A DNA stretch of 64,000 nt from contig LUCM01004784.1 in assembly GCA_008360955.1 (NCBI GenBank), forward strand, positions 102,209 to 166,208, in the 5' to 3' direction. The DNA is from Fasciolopsis buskii (Eukaryota; Platyhelminthes; Trematoda; Plagiorchiida; Fasciolidae). Shown piece after piece: positions 27,118-36,510 of the stretch (the stretch's first letter is position 1; every line of letters starts with the position of its first letter). A program made the translations under genes and the position numbers. The notes beneath the pieces were generated by a model, which was not told where the DNA came from, ran no database searches, and saw only the letters and a program-made list of their open reading frames with translations.

Positions 27118-27739
27118 GTGAGAAATAATAATTCGGGATCGACAAAAGGTGATATTCACCAGCATCTTTGTAGCTTGAATAAAGCGGGTTTTGATTTAAA
27201 GATAGATAAGTTGACTTCTAGATTTTATGTTCACAATCATATACATTTCTTTTATTTTGTTGTAACAATATTAGTCGGTCAACACATGAAACAGGCTGCA
27301 TGCTTTTCATAGAAATTAACGCTATTATTTTGACTTCTGGCAACCATACATATCCATTTATAATCTAGTTATGCTGGGCTGCTCATTGGTATCTTACAAA
27401 TCAATTGTAGCAAAAAATAATGCCAGCTTGTTTACTTTGACGGAAAATAATTTAAGATCCTCCGTAAGCATTTTTGAACAAAAATAAAAATACAAAATGA
27501 TGATGATGGTGTCTTTATTTGCACGCTTCTGCATACCATGGATTATCTGAAATGAGTACTACAATGACAGTATTGACATTTGACTTCTAGAGTATGGTGT
27601 CTTTTGCTTAAATTTTCCCTCAATTTTGGTCCAGCAATGAGTAAGGACACACTATAAAACGGTGTATTTTAAAAAAATAAGTTGGATTAGATTACACAAG
27701 TTTGATCGAGGCCTTTCTATCAAACGGGATTGTTCCCAC
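27118..27739. other. AT-rich stretch, nothing recognised
   Basis: Only one short plus-strand frame (27118-27312) with no recognisable feature. Confidence 0.5.
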
Positions 27740-27821
27740 CTGCATCCAGATATAAGGCACTTTTTCCTGTGGGATCAATTTGAGTAATCCGTCCAAATGC
27801 TTTCGTGTTTACACTTTTATA
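27740..27821 (-). CDS. Candidate exon, possibly of a SPAG17-like gene
   Basis: On the minus strand the acceptor atttcacaatagctcag is followed by an open segment (27 codons, containing AFGRITQIDPTGKSALYLD) and the donor GCAG|gtggga. The frame remains open upstream to 28004, so the true start could be earlier. The pattern of a short strand, a PTG turn and another strand loosely resembles the beta-rich repeats of SPAG17, an axonemal central-pair scaffold. That resemblance is from memory and weak; the exon itself is only moderately supported. Confidence 0.28.
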
Positions 27822-29009
27822 CTGAGCTATTGTGAAATAATTGGGGCTCATCAACTTACGACTAGCAGCGTCCTTCGTTGACGAAGGACAAATGTTATGC
27901 ACCAATTCGGAAGCGCTGTATTTACAAACTGAATCAATGAGACCAAATTTTCTAAAGCCAGGAGCTTTAAAATAAACGTTTACCATCAGAATTGAGGTAA
28001 TCACTCTTTCTTAAACTTCTCGACTGACTGATTCCAAATTTTGTTTTAAAAAGCTGAAAAATGCTCTTCACTGCCATCGTTTTGCATTTGACTCAGTTTG
28101 TTTAAATGGTTGCAATGCAAACATATTATTGACAACTAAATATGAAGGTTTGCCTAATTCCCCAACAATAACTACACAAGCCGAAACCAGTGATGTAGTG
28201 AACTCATAAGCCATTCTTAAATGATGTTTTGCTTCATTTTTTCTGCAAGTCTTTCAAAACCTGCTACCTAAGCAACATCGAATTAAAGTGTTCAGGCAAA
28301 CAATTTCCGTCAATATCTATAAAACTTCTACCTTTTCTATGTCTCTCTAATTAAGCTTCAATCATCCAGTTTCAGGAAAATTATGAATGATGTATGCTAG
28401 GCCCATCAAGAATGTCTTTCGGATTGTTTTCTCTTTTTTCTCTGCAACACATAACATTCTACGAATTCATTTTTGAAGTTAGGTATTTGAGGATAGCATT
28501 AAAGCTTGAGCATTGAATGTCTTTTCTCTTAACCTTTCGTGTTTTTGGAAAAAATTGACTTAGGTAGAATTACTTTGTTTTATTTCACAGGCCAAATGCA
28601 GAACTTTATTTTTAGAATTGCATGACTCAATGAATATAGTTAATTTGGCAGGAGATTTACGCAACAACTCCAAACACGGCTAAATGATAAGTTAAAATTC
28701 CGGAAAGATTTGGGAAAATTTATTCAGAAATGCATGTTGTAAAAAACGTTTCAGGTAATGGGGCATCATAATCCATACTGAAGAATTTTTGTTACATTGT
28801 TTGCTTTCTTAGTAAAGTAACGTTAATTTTTATCATAAACTACAGTAAACATACTAATTTTTGATAGTGTGCAGTTTACTAATACTATTCAAATGCCACA
28901 GTAAATTTTAAATTTGTTTTCATTTTTTGTCTAGCCACTCTTTATCGGTCGGCGGTCTTACTGTTTGACGAAATTTTATTAAGTTAATTATTCCTGGTCA
29001 GTTTCACCT

Positions 29010-29167
29010 CTAATAATTGACAAGCAATGTGCATTTAATTTTCATTTCATCACTTCTGTAGATGAGATTTATGTCAACATACATTCCGTTCTGAATGTCA
29101 CGCCATAAGTGCAAACTCAAGCCGGTTGGGGCAATCACTTTTATCGGTGCACCTGCATCTCTTGACT
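29010..29167 (-). CDS. Candidate exon, possibly of a SPAG17-like gene
   Basis: The minus strand has the acceptor actgacatcatctatttag, followed by a frame open for about 50 codons to a TAG at 29010. It contains APIKVIAPTGLSLHL and GMYVDINLIY. The PTGL...L...G.YV spacing is like a segment of SPAG17 (human: CPSGL...GQYV), a ciliary central-apparatus protein. No donor is clearly right, so the 3' limit given is the stop. It lies between two other minus-strand candidates (30198-30248 and 27740-27821) in the order expected for that protein, but the splice phases of the three do not all match, so either exons are missing or the reading is wrong. Confidence 0.3.
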
Positions 29168-30197
29168 CTAAATAGATGATGTCAGTATGAAATAATTTAT
29201 AATGTACCACATCTGATTCAGTGGATTAGTGTCTTGAGAAATTTGGAGATACCATTTCAACACGATCACGTCCCGTCAGCCCGTCTTTAACAGATTTTCA
29301 TTTTTATTTTGTCCAATTATTTCTGGTAAATAGTGATTTAAAAATTTAATGAAAATGCAGAAAATTGTAAGAACCTTTCACGCCTTTGTTTCTGTGCAAA
29401 ATCCCACTGTTCTTGATCATTATGCAATTACACAAAATCATGCTTAGGTTCATTAACGGTGCATTTTTGTGTGATGTTGGACTTAATAAATGAGTACCAG
29501 AAAGAAACCCTAGCAATGTGACTAGTAGAGGGATATATAATTGCTTATTCAGTAGAACACCCATTTAGCACAAGTATATGCTTGTAAGTTGAACGAAGGG
29601 ATTATTATTTTCTGGGATAACACTAATGAAATTCACCGATAAATAACCAAGTGCTCCCATCTGACAGACAAACATGTGGGACAGTCATGGAGACAAGAAA
29701 AGGATCGGTATTTTTAAGATGAAGAGTTGACAGACATCAGTGTGTTCATTTAAATAACTTCATAACCGAAACCAGGTGACAACATAATTACTGCGTGCTG
29801 ACATTTATGTCGCTCGAAATATGATGGCTCTGTGTAGGAACCACCAGTTCTTGGTTGTTGACGAAGAAACATTACGTCTTACCAATTTAGACTTACAGGT
29901 TTGATCAAAAACAAATCATGGTTAAATTTTTTGGAGACAAACTTGTACTGTCTCTCATACAAAATGCAGCGTATAATAATTAACAAACTGAACGTCTATC
30001 CTGGTTACTTAACAATCATTGTTCAAGAGAAATTTCGCTGATTAATTTTCTTCATTATCGTCTAATAGAAGTGTATCCATACTTAGTTCGGATTAAAACA
30101 ATCTTGTTTAGGATTTTATTAACAACGCCAAAACACTGTAAATATTTCATTCTCAATATTCACATTAGGCTTGCACCAACGAAAAGTCAGAAAATAC

Positions 30198-30248
30198 CTC
30201 GGTGACAACAATCCCGCCATATTCTTCAATCATTTTTCTTGTTGCCTC
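30198..30248 (-). CDS. Candidate small exon, 17 codons
   Basis: On the minus strand, gattttcacgcag precedes 51 bases open in phase 0 (EATRKMIEEYGGIVVTE), followed by the donor GAG|gtattt. The alternation of helix-forming residues and a GGIVVT strand looks protein-like. Too short to identify; listed because it precedes the two other minus-strand candidates near 29.1 and 27.8 kb. Confidence 0.27.
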
Positions 30249-30668
30249 CTGCGTGAAAATCGATTGCACATGATAGTGGTGCTTTGCGATTGGTCCGATG
30301 AATAAGGTATGAAGAACAGCCGCGAAAATGTACGTGCGAGCCATGTCTGGCGTTCTCTTTGAACCAGCACCGAGTTAAGGTCGAAAGTATTTAACCGGTC
30401 GATGTAAAGAAACAAAATCAGACGGCCATTAAATAGTACAAATAATTGTTCTAAAGGGCTCTCGTTACACTGATTCATTGCTGTTCGTGTCCCTAAACGT
30501 CATTCTACATTGCACGTGCAACTGTCCTCTGCAATTGCATCGGCAAATCTGTCAGTGGTATGATATTCATTTGTAAGTGGCATAGAGTTTGAGTACCACA
30601 AGCAGCCAGTGTCATTCTTATGGCAAACAAGGATCCTGTCTGGCGTGAAGTTGGCTGTCTTCTACTAG

Positions 30669-31002
30669 GAGATTATTGGAGTCTAGCCCAAGGAATTTTC
30701 CATCCACAGAAAAGCCAGATGGATTGGGCGGTACTTACATTTCGCAAGGTTTGCCCCCAATAAAAGACCGCCCTGCAAAGACTCTTTATTATGTGGGGTA
30801 TACGCACGCCAGACACAATTTCAGAATAAAACTTCCCTTGCCCAACCCGGAATACCAATATTTACCCAGCAAATTTCATGGACCTCCAGTAACCGGCATG
30901 GAAGGTGTCTCAGTCTATAAAATGACGGAGAAAGCCGCTCACGTTAAATTTATTTTAAAACGAGACAATATTCTTGATGATGTTCCTTACAATTTCAATT
31001 AA
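30669..31002 (+). CDS. Possible 3'-terminal coding exon, unknown product
   Basis: On the plus strand a good acceptor (gttggctgtcttctactag) is followed, after one base, by a frame open for about 110 codons to a TAA at 31000. There is no ATG near the left end, so it would be an internal-to-terminal exon. The peptide is rich in Pro, Tyr and Lys (KLPLPNPEYQYLPSKFHGPP, then KAAHVKFILKRDN) with balanced composition and no low complexity. Short PxxY-rich proteins of this look occur among axonemal microtubule inner proteins, but I recognise no specific family. A frame this long can arise by chance in 64 kb. Confidence 0.35.
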
Positions 31003-31619
31003 GGTGTAAGTCACACACGACCAGACCCAGATCTTCGCAACATCTTAACCAACCAGGTGTCACATTGTGCTTCCAATCTTGCTTATTAATTTGACTGCAA
31101 CTCCGTTGAAAATAGCAGAATTGGCGGAAGACTTGCACAGCCTATGCTAGAATAGTTGCTCAAACGAAAGGCAGAAAACAATGATTCAGAGCCATCCCAA
31201 TCATTACCGGGAGTCATCAACCATAATTCATAACGGTCGAACACAATTGACCTTGTCTCATATTTTCGAACCAATGTCGCACAATACCCACCTGAACAGC
31301 ACTGTTTTCACAGATTTGATGGTAATCCGAATGTATGACCCGACCCTTTTCACATCAAAGTTACTGACACAAGCAATCCATTTGTCATCTGAATGAAATC
31401 AATATTTCTTTCCGTTGCACTCAACCTCCATGTCGTTCAATTCAGTTCACGATGGTTTTTGCATCAGGTTCCGACAGATATACATAAGCTGTTCAGCAGA
31501 ATGCAACGGGAAATGTTAACATCCTGCAGCATTGGTCCTATCCTTCTACTATTCAATCAAAGGAGCGAAATTGAGCAAAGGAAACTAGGCTAAATGAGAG
31601 GATGCTGGAGACAGTAGTG
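31003..31619. other. No recognised gene
   Basis: Short plus-strand frames at 31181-31396 and 31393-31593 have no recognisable features. This is the border between the transposon-poor left part and the transposon-dense right part. Confidence 0.45.
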
Positions 31620-33850
31620 AGCTGCGGACTGTCCTATATCTTTGCCAAAGCCCATGCTCCAATCGGCTAAACAAGGTCGTTCTGGTGATTGGCATGAGGA
31701 CTCAAAACGAACATAAGTGCAGCACGGTGGCCTGTGCCGGAATAATTCCTGGTCACAGAACGCTGCACCGGAACTCCATACTGTCTTTCCTGCCGGCAGG
31801 TACGTGACATATCAGTGGTCAGTTGGAGTTGCTTTTCAAGCCAAAGGTTTCCACTGTCAGACTGCTCATTCAATTCAAGGTAAAAATACGTACAGGATGA
31901 CTGGACGAAAGGTTTTCTGTCGTAGACCACTGTGAACTGCAGCGAAAGCCGGAGCGATTGATGTTCCATTCTGCTCGTTGCAGAAGGCAAGGGCCTAGAG
32001 AGGCTCAAAAGCAAGCAACTGGAAGGAGAATTTGGCCAAATCTCGGGGATGTGTAAATTGTTCCCGTCCGAAAGTAACAGGACTGTTATACCATAAGGGC
32101 AGCAATTTCCTGCTACTCCCCTTTTCAATAAGAACAATGTACGCCAGTTTCCTTGGGGGTGTATAGTCGGGAATAGTTATGGCATTGTTCGGAGCATGAA
32201 TATGGAGATGGGTCTCAGTAATTAGCATGAAATCAAAAGTTAACAAGAGTGTGACAAGATGAGTAGATTTAATTCCCCTTAGCATAAAGCGTACGTTTGA
32301 TGAAAGCTGCAAGAATCCCCCGGAAGACTCCTTGCCACCGATTGATGTCCTAACGGGTGAAGCTCTGATTCTCTCTTTTCGATTCTCACTTGTGTCCCCT
32401 TTGAAGAATGGTCCGTCATTTGAGTGATGAAACTTCGGCCTAGATCAGCATGATTAGAAGTGGAAATCAGGCGATCCGGCAGGCGAGTTGAGCAGGACAT
32501 CTGGTGGGGGTAAGCTTGTGGTGATGTAAACCGCCGTCATCACATTCAGCGTCAGTGAGCGTTGCCAATTCGCGTTCGGGTACATAGGGAGAGTAGGATG
32601 GGACATATGCAGGGACGGTAAGACAGGGGGAAGTAGATGTCGGAGAAAAAGGATGACAGACACGGTATTGTTTTATTGTAGGAGACTTGCTTGGGTACAA
32701 GGAAGATATTGGTAGCCAGATGACGCCAGTGAGTTTTATCCATATTTCACAAGGTTGCCAGGTTGGAAATAAATTTCATTCTGTTGTACGCTGAGTGGCA
32801 CCACTTGAGTAGCCGATAAGGCTAGATGTGCTGGGATGAAATGCTATCTGACAGAATCCGTGAAAGCTGAAGAGTTGACACGAATTATGCAAGTTTTGTC
32901 CATGTGGAGGAAACTAGGCAGCTGTTGGGTGGTGCAAAATGTGGGAACCAGTTGACTTGGGGATCGGGTCTGCCCTCGGTATCTTGGTAAGTCTGAGTTT
33001 CTTGGGGTTTTCCGTTTATTTAACGAAGTAGTACTGGAGTTCGGACTGGCTTTTCCTAGTTGTCTAATGAGAAGTGCATGTTGTGGCTTCCAAGACGAAG
33101 ATTGCATCGGTGGCATCCCTTTTGACGGTAACTTTGGGATGTACTTGGTGGCTTAGGAGCTTTGAGTGAGAACAGCTCTAATACCAGTTTCGTGGTCAGC
33201 GGACAGCGTAGGTGAGCTGAGTACTCTAACCACATGGTTTGCGGACTTCTGCTGGGATCTTGAGGATGCGAATGTCGAGGACAGCACTGGAGATTTTTAT
33301 CCTGATGTGGAGGGCTTAATGTGCAAACTTTCATAACCAGATGCCAAGCAGGCGGCACATAAGAGAAAATGTCCGACTGCTTGAACGTTCACGATAAAAG
33401 TTGATGGTGGATGTGCTGGAGCGAAAACAAGAGAGACGGATTTTCTGTTGGAGCGCCTGATTGGTGACAGGCGCTAGTTTGTCCGATTTCATTGATGTTT
33501 CGATTCAGTGAGGTTGCAGATTCCTCCGCCAAAACGGAGGAGAGGGCGAAAAGAAACACTTGCCGGGAGAAAACATAATAACGAGGAGACACTTGAGACA
33601 AAAAGCTGGAAGATAACGGTTCAGTGTTCGGAGAATAGATCAATACTGACCTGAAACCTTCCAACACCAGCAGGGAAACGTCAAAATCACAATGGCAGAT
33701 ATAGAATATATAAGGGTTTTGTAGTTTTCCAATATATCGTTGTGTAAAAAGATTCCGTGAAACATCGGTCGTTGCGCAGGGTAATCAGGACCGCGCTGCC
33801 CATTGCATCGGGCGGGGTTGGTAGGGAATAGTATGCTATTGCTCAAAGTT
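31620..33850 (-). mobile_element. 5' part of a CR1-like non-LTR retrotransposon, decayed
   Basis: Read on the minus strand, this is an old relative of the larger element at 38.97-43.56 kb. The proline-rich linker region (33358 down to 32467) shares the motif QLPSFL(H/Y)MD and surrounding nucleotides with 42.7-42.25 kb. The endonuclease start (32312-31995) contains FDFMLITETHL, matching FDFILITETRL in the other copy. The catalytic Glu of the APE-type endonuclease lies in that ITET motif. Downstream the frame is repeatedly broken, and neither the rest of the endonuclease nor the reverse transcriptase is present, so the element is truncated on its 3' side. The far left boundary is approximate. 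Confidence 0.7.
31995..32312 (-). pseudogene. APE-type endonuclease N-terminus, CR1-like element
   Basis: Frame of about 105 codons whose residues 24-48 (LTFDFMLITETHLHIHAPNN) match the opening strand and catalytic Glu motif of apurinic-like endonucleases of non-LTR retrotransposons. In a live element this domain nicks target DNA to prime reverse transcription. Later catalytic motifs (GDFN, SDH) are absent here. Its closest visible relative is 41387-41632 in this window. Confidence 0.6.
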
Positions 33851-33979
33851 CCCTCTCTTTAATTCAAAGTGTCTCTTCTGCCCCCAGCCGAATCTCTTTG
33901 CCCATTCTGTCTGCCCATAGTGCCCCCACCGATAACACGTCCGGTACCCTCAAGGGTTTGTTGTCAAGTAGTGTAGTAG

Positions 33980-35152
33980 GTGGTATTCAGTCTGCTAGCT
34001 CACATTTTCTCAAGCCTCGTCAGCCTCTGAATCTCGGTTCCTTCAACGTGGGCAATTTAATGCAAGCTGGCTCTGACAGTAAACTCGCTTTCGATTGATT
34101 TCTGCTGCGCGAGTGAAACACGAATTCCGGATTCGATTAGAGTAATTCAACTAACTGCGCCAAGTGTCTCGTCAAGGTATTTCATTCACACTTCAGGAGA
34201 CGAAGCAGCCCAAGCTAGAGGTCAACGCGGTGTAGGGATAGTCTTGAGTGAGCAGGCTGAAACAGCCCTTTTAGACTGGATCCCAGTCAACAGTCGCTTG
34301 TGGGCCGTGAGACTGCAGGGGTCAGTCGGCCTCCGGGAGGACAGTAGTGTTAAGTGCAGTTTATTTGTTATCTCGGCGTGCATCCCAACAGACTGCAGTA
34401 CTGATATGGAGAAATACGAGTTTTAGGATGACCACGCAACCCTCGTTCGGAAGAGCAAACGCTCTGACATTGTAGTGTTAGATGACTTAAATGCACAAGT
34501 TGGCAAACTGAGTGCATCGGAGTCCTGTTTAGCTGGGCGATGCGCCTTGCCTGCTCAGCGAACAGACAACGGGGAAAGACTTCTCCAATTCTGTGCAGAC
34601 AATCATTTATTCCTATCTAGTACGAATTTCCGACACAGTTTGCGTCGCACTGCGACATGGCACTCTAATTCGACAGGTACTTTGAATCGGATGGACCCTA
34701 TCGCAGTTAGCTTCCGTTGGCGGGGTTCTGTCCAGCTCTGTAGACCATATTGGACCACGTACATCGAATCGGACCATGCGTTAGTTTCAATGCAATTTTT
34801 ACAACAGCTGAATAGCCATCGACGCAGGCCACAAACCCGATTGGCTGTCGAACGTTTGTCTGATTCGGCTGTTCGCAACAGCTACGAACAGAAACTATCC
34901 GAGGTGCTAAGAACTTCGACGAGCAGCAGTGTAGATAAGCAGTGGGATCAAATTAAGCAAGCTATGCAGTTGGCAGCAAATTTCGCCTGTGGTCTTAGAT
35001 CTAGTGTTCATCGAGGACACTGGATCTCGAAAGGGTCCCTGGGTCTAATGGAGCAAAAACGCGAGCTGCCTAACTGCAAGGAAGTGAATAAGATGCGTTG
35101 GCAGCTGCAGCGTCAGTTTACGACAAGTCTTACGAATGACCTTGAAAACTGA
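33980..35152 (+). pseudogene. RTE-like endonuclease plus linker, nearly continuous frame
   Basis: After a frameshift near 34.09 kb the frame runs from CCASETRI (catalytic Glu motif) through IVLDDLNAQVGKL (GDxN motif, with Gly changed to Asp) to ESDHALVSM (catalytic Asp-His). Only one stop (TAG at 34424-34426) interrupts it before the TGA at 35150. Conserved family landmarks include LFLSSTNFRHS, RMDPIAVSFRWRG and DKQWDQIKQAM. The domain would cut target DNA for target-primed reverse transcription. The active-site Glu, Asn and His are kept, so decay is fairly recent, but the stop and frameshift rule out a functional product. Confidence 0.85.
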
Positions 35153-35970
35153 TGGGTTAAGGTAGCCGAAGAGATGGAGGAAGCGGCCGGTTCGGTTAAC
35201 AGTCAAAGACTGTTTAAGCTTACGCGCGACAGACGTGAGCGGCAAACTTCGGTTGACGAGTTCGTGTGCGATAGGACTGGAGAGCCCATCCATGGTAGGC
35301 ATCAAAGACTGGGTCGTTGAGCAGGGCATTTCAGGCATCAGTTCAGCTGGCCGCACGCTAACGTATTTAGTCCAACGTCTGAAGCTGTGAATCCTTGGGA
35401 GTTATCACTTGATCCCCCAACGGAAGTGGAAGTAGGGTCGAATATTCGGCTTTTAAAGAGGGACAAGCTGCCGGTCCCGACGACCTTCCCCCAGTTCTTT
35501 TCAAATTGGGCGGGAAGCTCTGGTGAAATTATTTACCTCCTTGCTTTATAATATTTGGAACGAGGAACGTATTCCGTCACCGCTTGTTTCCATCTTCAAG
35601 AAGGGCGCACGGAGTGTCTGCAGCAATCATTGTTGGATTAGTTCAATTCCGATAGTCACTAATGTGTTAGCCTCGATAATGTCGCGCTGTTTGACACCGA
35701 CTCGCGAGGGTGATATCCGCGAACAACAGGCCGGATTTCGGCCAGGTCGAGTTTGCATCAACCAGATATTCACTATTTGGCAGTTACTCGAAGCGTACCA
35801 CAAATACATGCCGCCCTACGACCGTATTCTTTCTTGGCATGAAAGGCGTCTGGTTCAGTGTTTCGGACAGCATTCTTCCGTGCTGTCTAACGGAACAGCG
35901 TGCTAACGTGAACCAGTTGCGAACATTTGTGCTGCGTTACACCGCTCTTCGCAGTGAGTTCCTTTTTAGT
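35153..35970 (+). pseudogene. RTE-like reverse transcriptase, N-terminal part
   Basis: In shifting frames the + strand gives the pre-RT segment (EEMEEAAGSVNSQRLFKLTRD), then RT fingers (IFKKGAR..C.NH...ISS, EQQAGFRPGRVCINQIFT). Motif A is degraded to FLGMKGVWFSVSD, where live relatives have FLDIKGAFDSVDR, so the metal-binding Asp is Gly. There is no motif B or C. The enzyme would copy the element's RNA; this copy cannot. Confidence 0.82.
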
Positions 35971-36483
35971 TTTTTAAGTCAACTAGGTTGGTTTTGTAGT
36001 AGGATTTACACCTTTAGAGCTTTTTCCTGGTCGAAAAATTTGACAAATGTTTTTGGGCACCTCATTTGGAGCTGATCCCCGCGTAGCAATTCTGCTGATC
36101 TAACTGTAACACTTACAGCTTCTACACGGCGTTTTATTGAACGCCTTTATATTGTAAACCGTAAGCAACATCAAGCTATTTGTTTCTTCACGGTTAATTA
36201 CACCAAGCGGCTTGTCTACTCATTTTCACGTTTACCACCCCCGTCACTTATCATCATTGTCCAGACAACCATAATCAACGCTACACGTGGAGTGCTAGAT
36301 ATTTTTCCCGTAACGTCACATTTCCGCAGTTTCCGACCATCCTCCATATCGGCCGTCGGATTAGCTGGTTTTTATATTCTCTATCATTTACGTACCGCTT
36401 GAAAAGTATTTTGACGTATAAATTATCAGTGTTTCATTTCTATTTAATATTATTTTGACCAACATTTGACTGCCACCATACCC
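35971..36483. other. No recognised gene
   Basis: About 500 bases right of the RT break with no motif I recognise; they may hold the junction of the deletion that removed the RTE 3' half. Confidence 0.4.
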
Positions 36484-36510
36484 ATAATAATAATAACAAT
36501 AATAATATGT
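36484..36510. repeat. ATA/ATAA microsatellite
   Basis: A short imperfect run of ATA and AAC units (ataataataacaataataat). Minor simple repeat. Confidence 0.7.

Larger units (their letters stand above)
33870..35970 (+). mobile_element. RTE-like non-LTR retrotransposon, truncated inside RT
   Basis: The plus strand reads through an APE endonuclease and the first part of a reverse transcriptase of the RTE-type family widespread in flatworms. The 5' end is present (PLNLGSFNVGNLMQAG, equivalent to the usual start of the endonuclease). The sequence stops being recognisable just after RT motif A near 35.96 kb. The rest of the RT, including the YADD site, is missing. This is the reverse of the usual 5' truncation, so a later deletion or rearrangement removed the 3' half. 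Frameshifts lie near 34.09, 35.44 and 35.82 kb, with stops at 34424 and 35150. It abuts, head to head, the minus-strand element ending near 33.85 kb. Confidence 0.85.
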
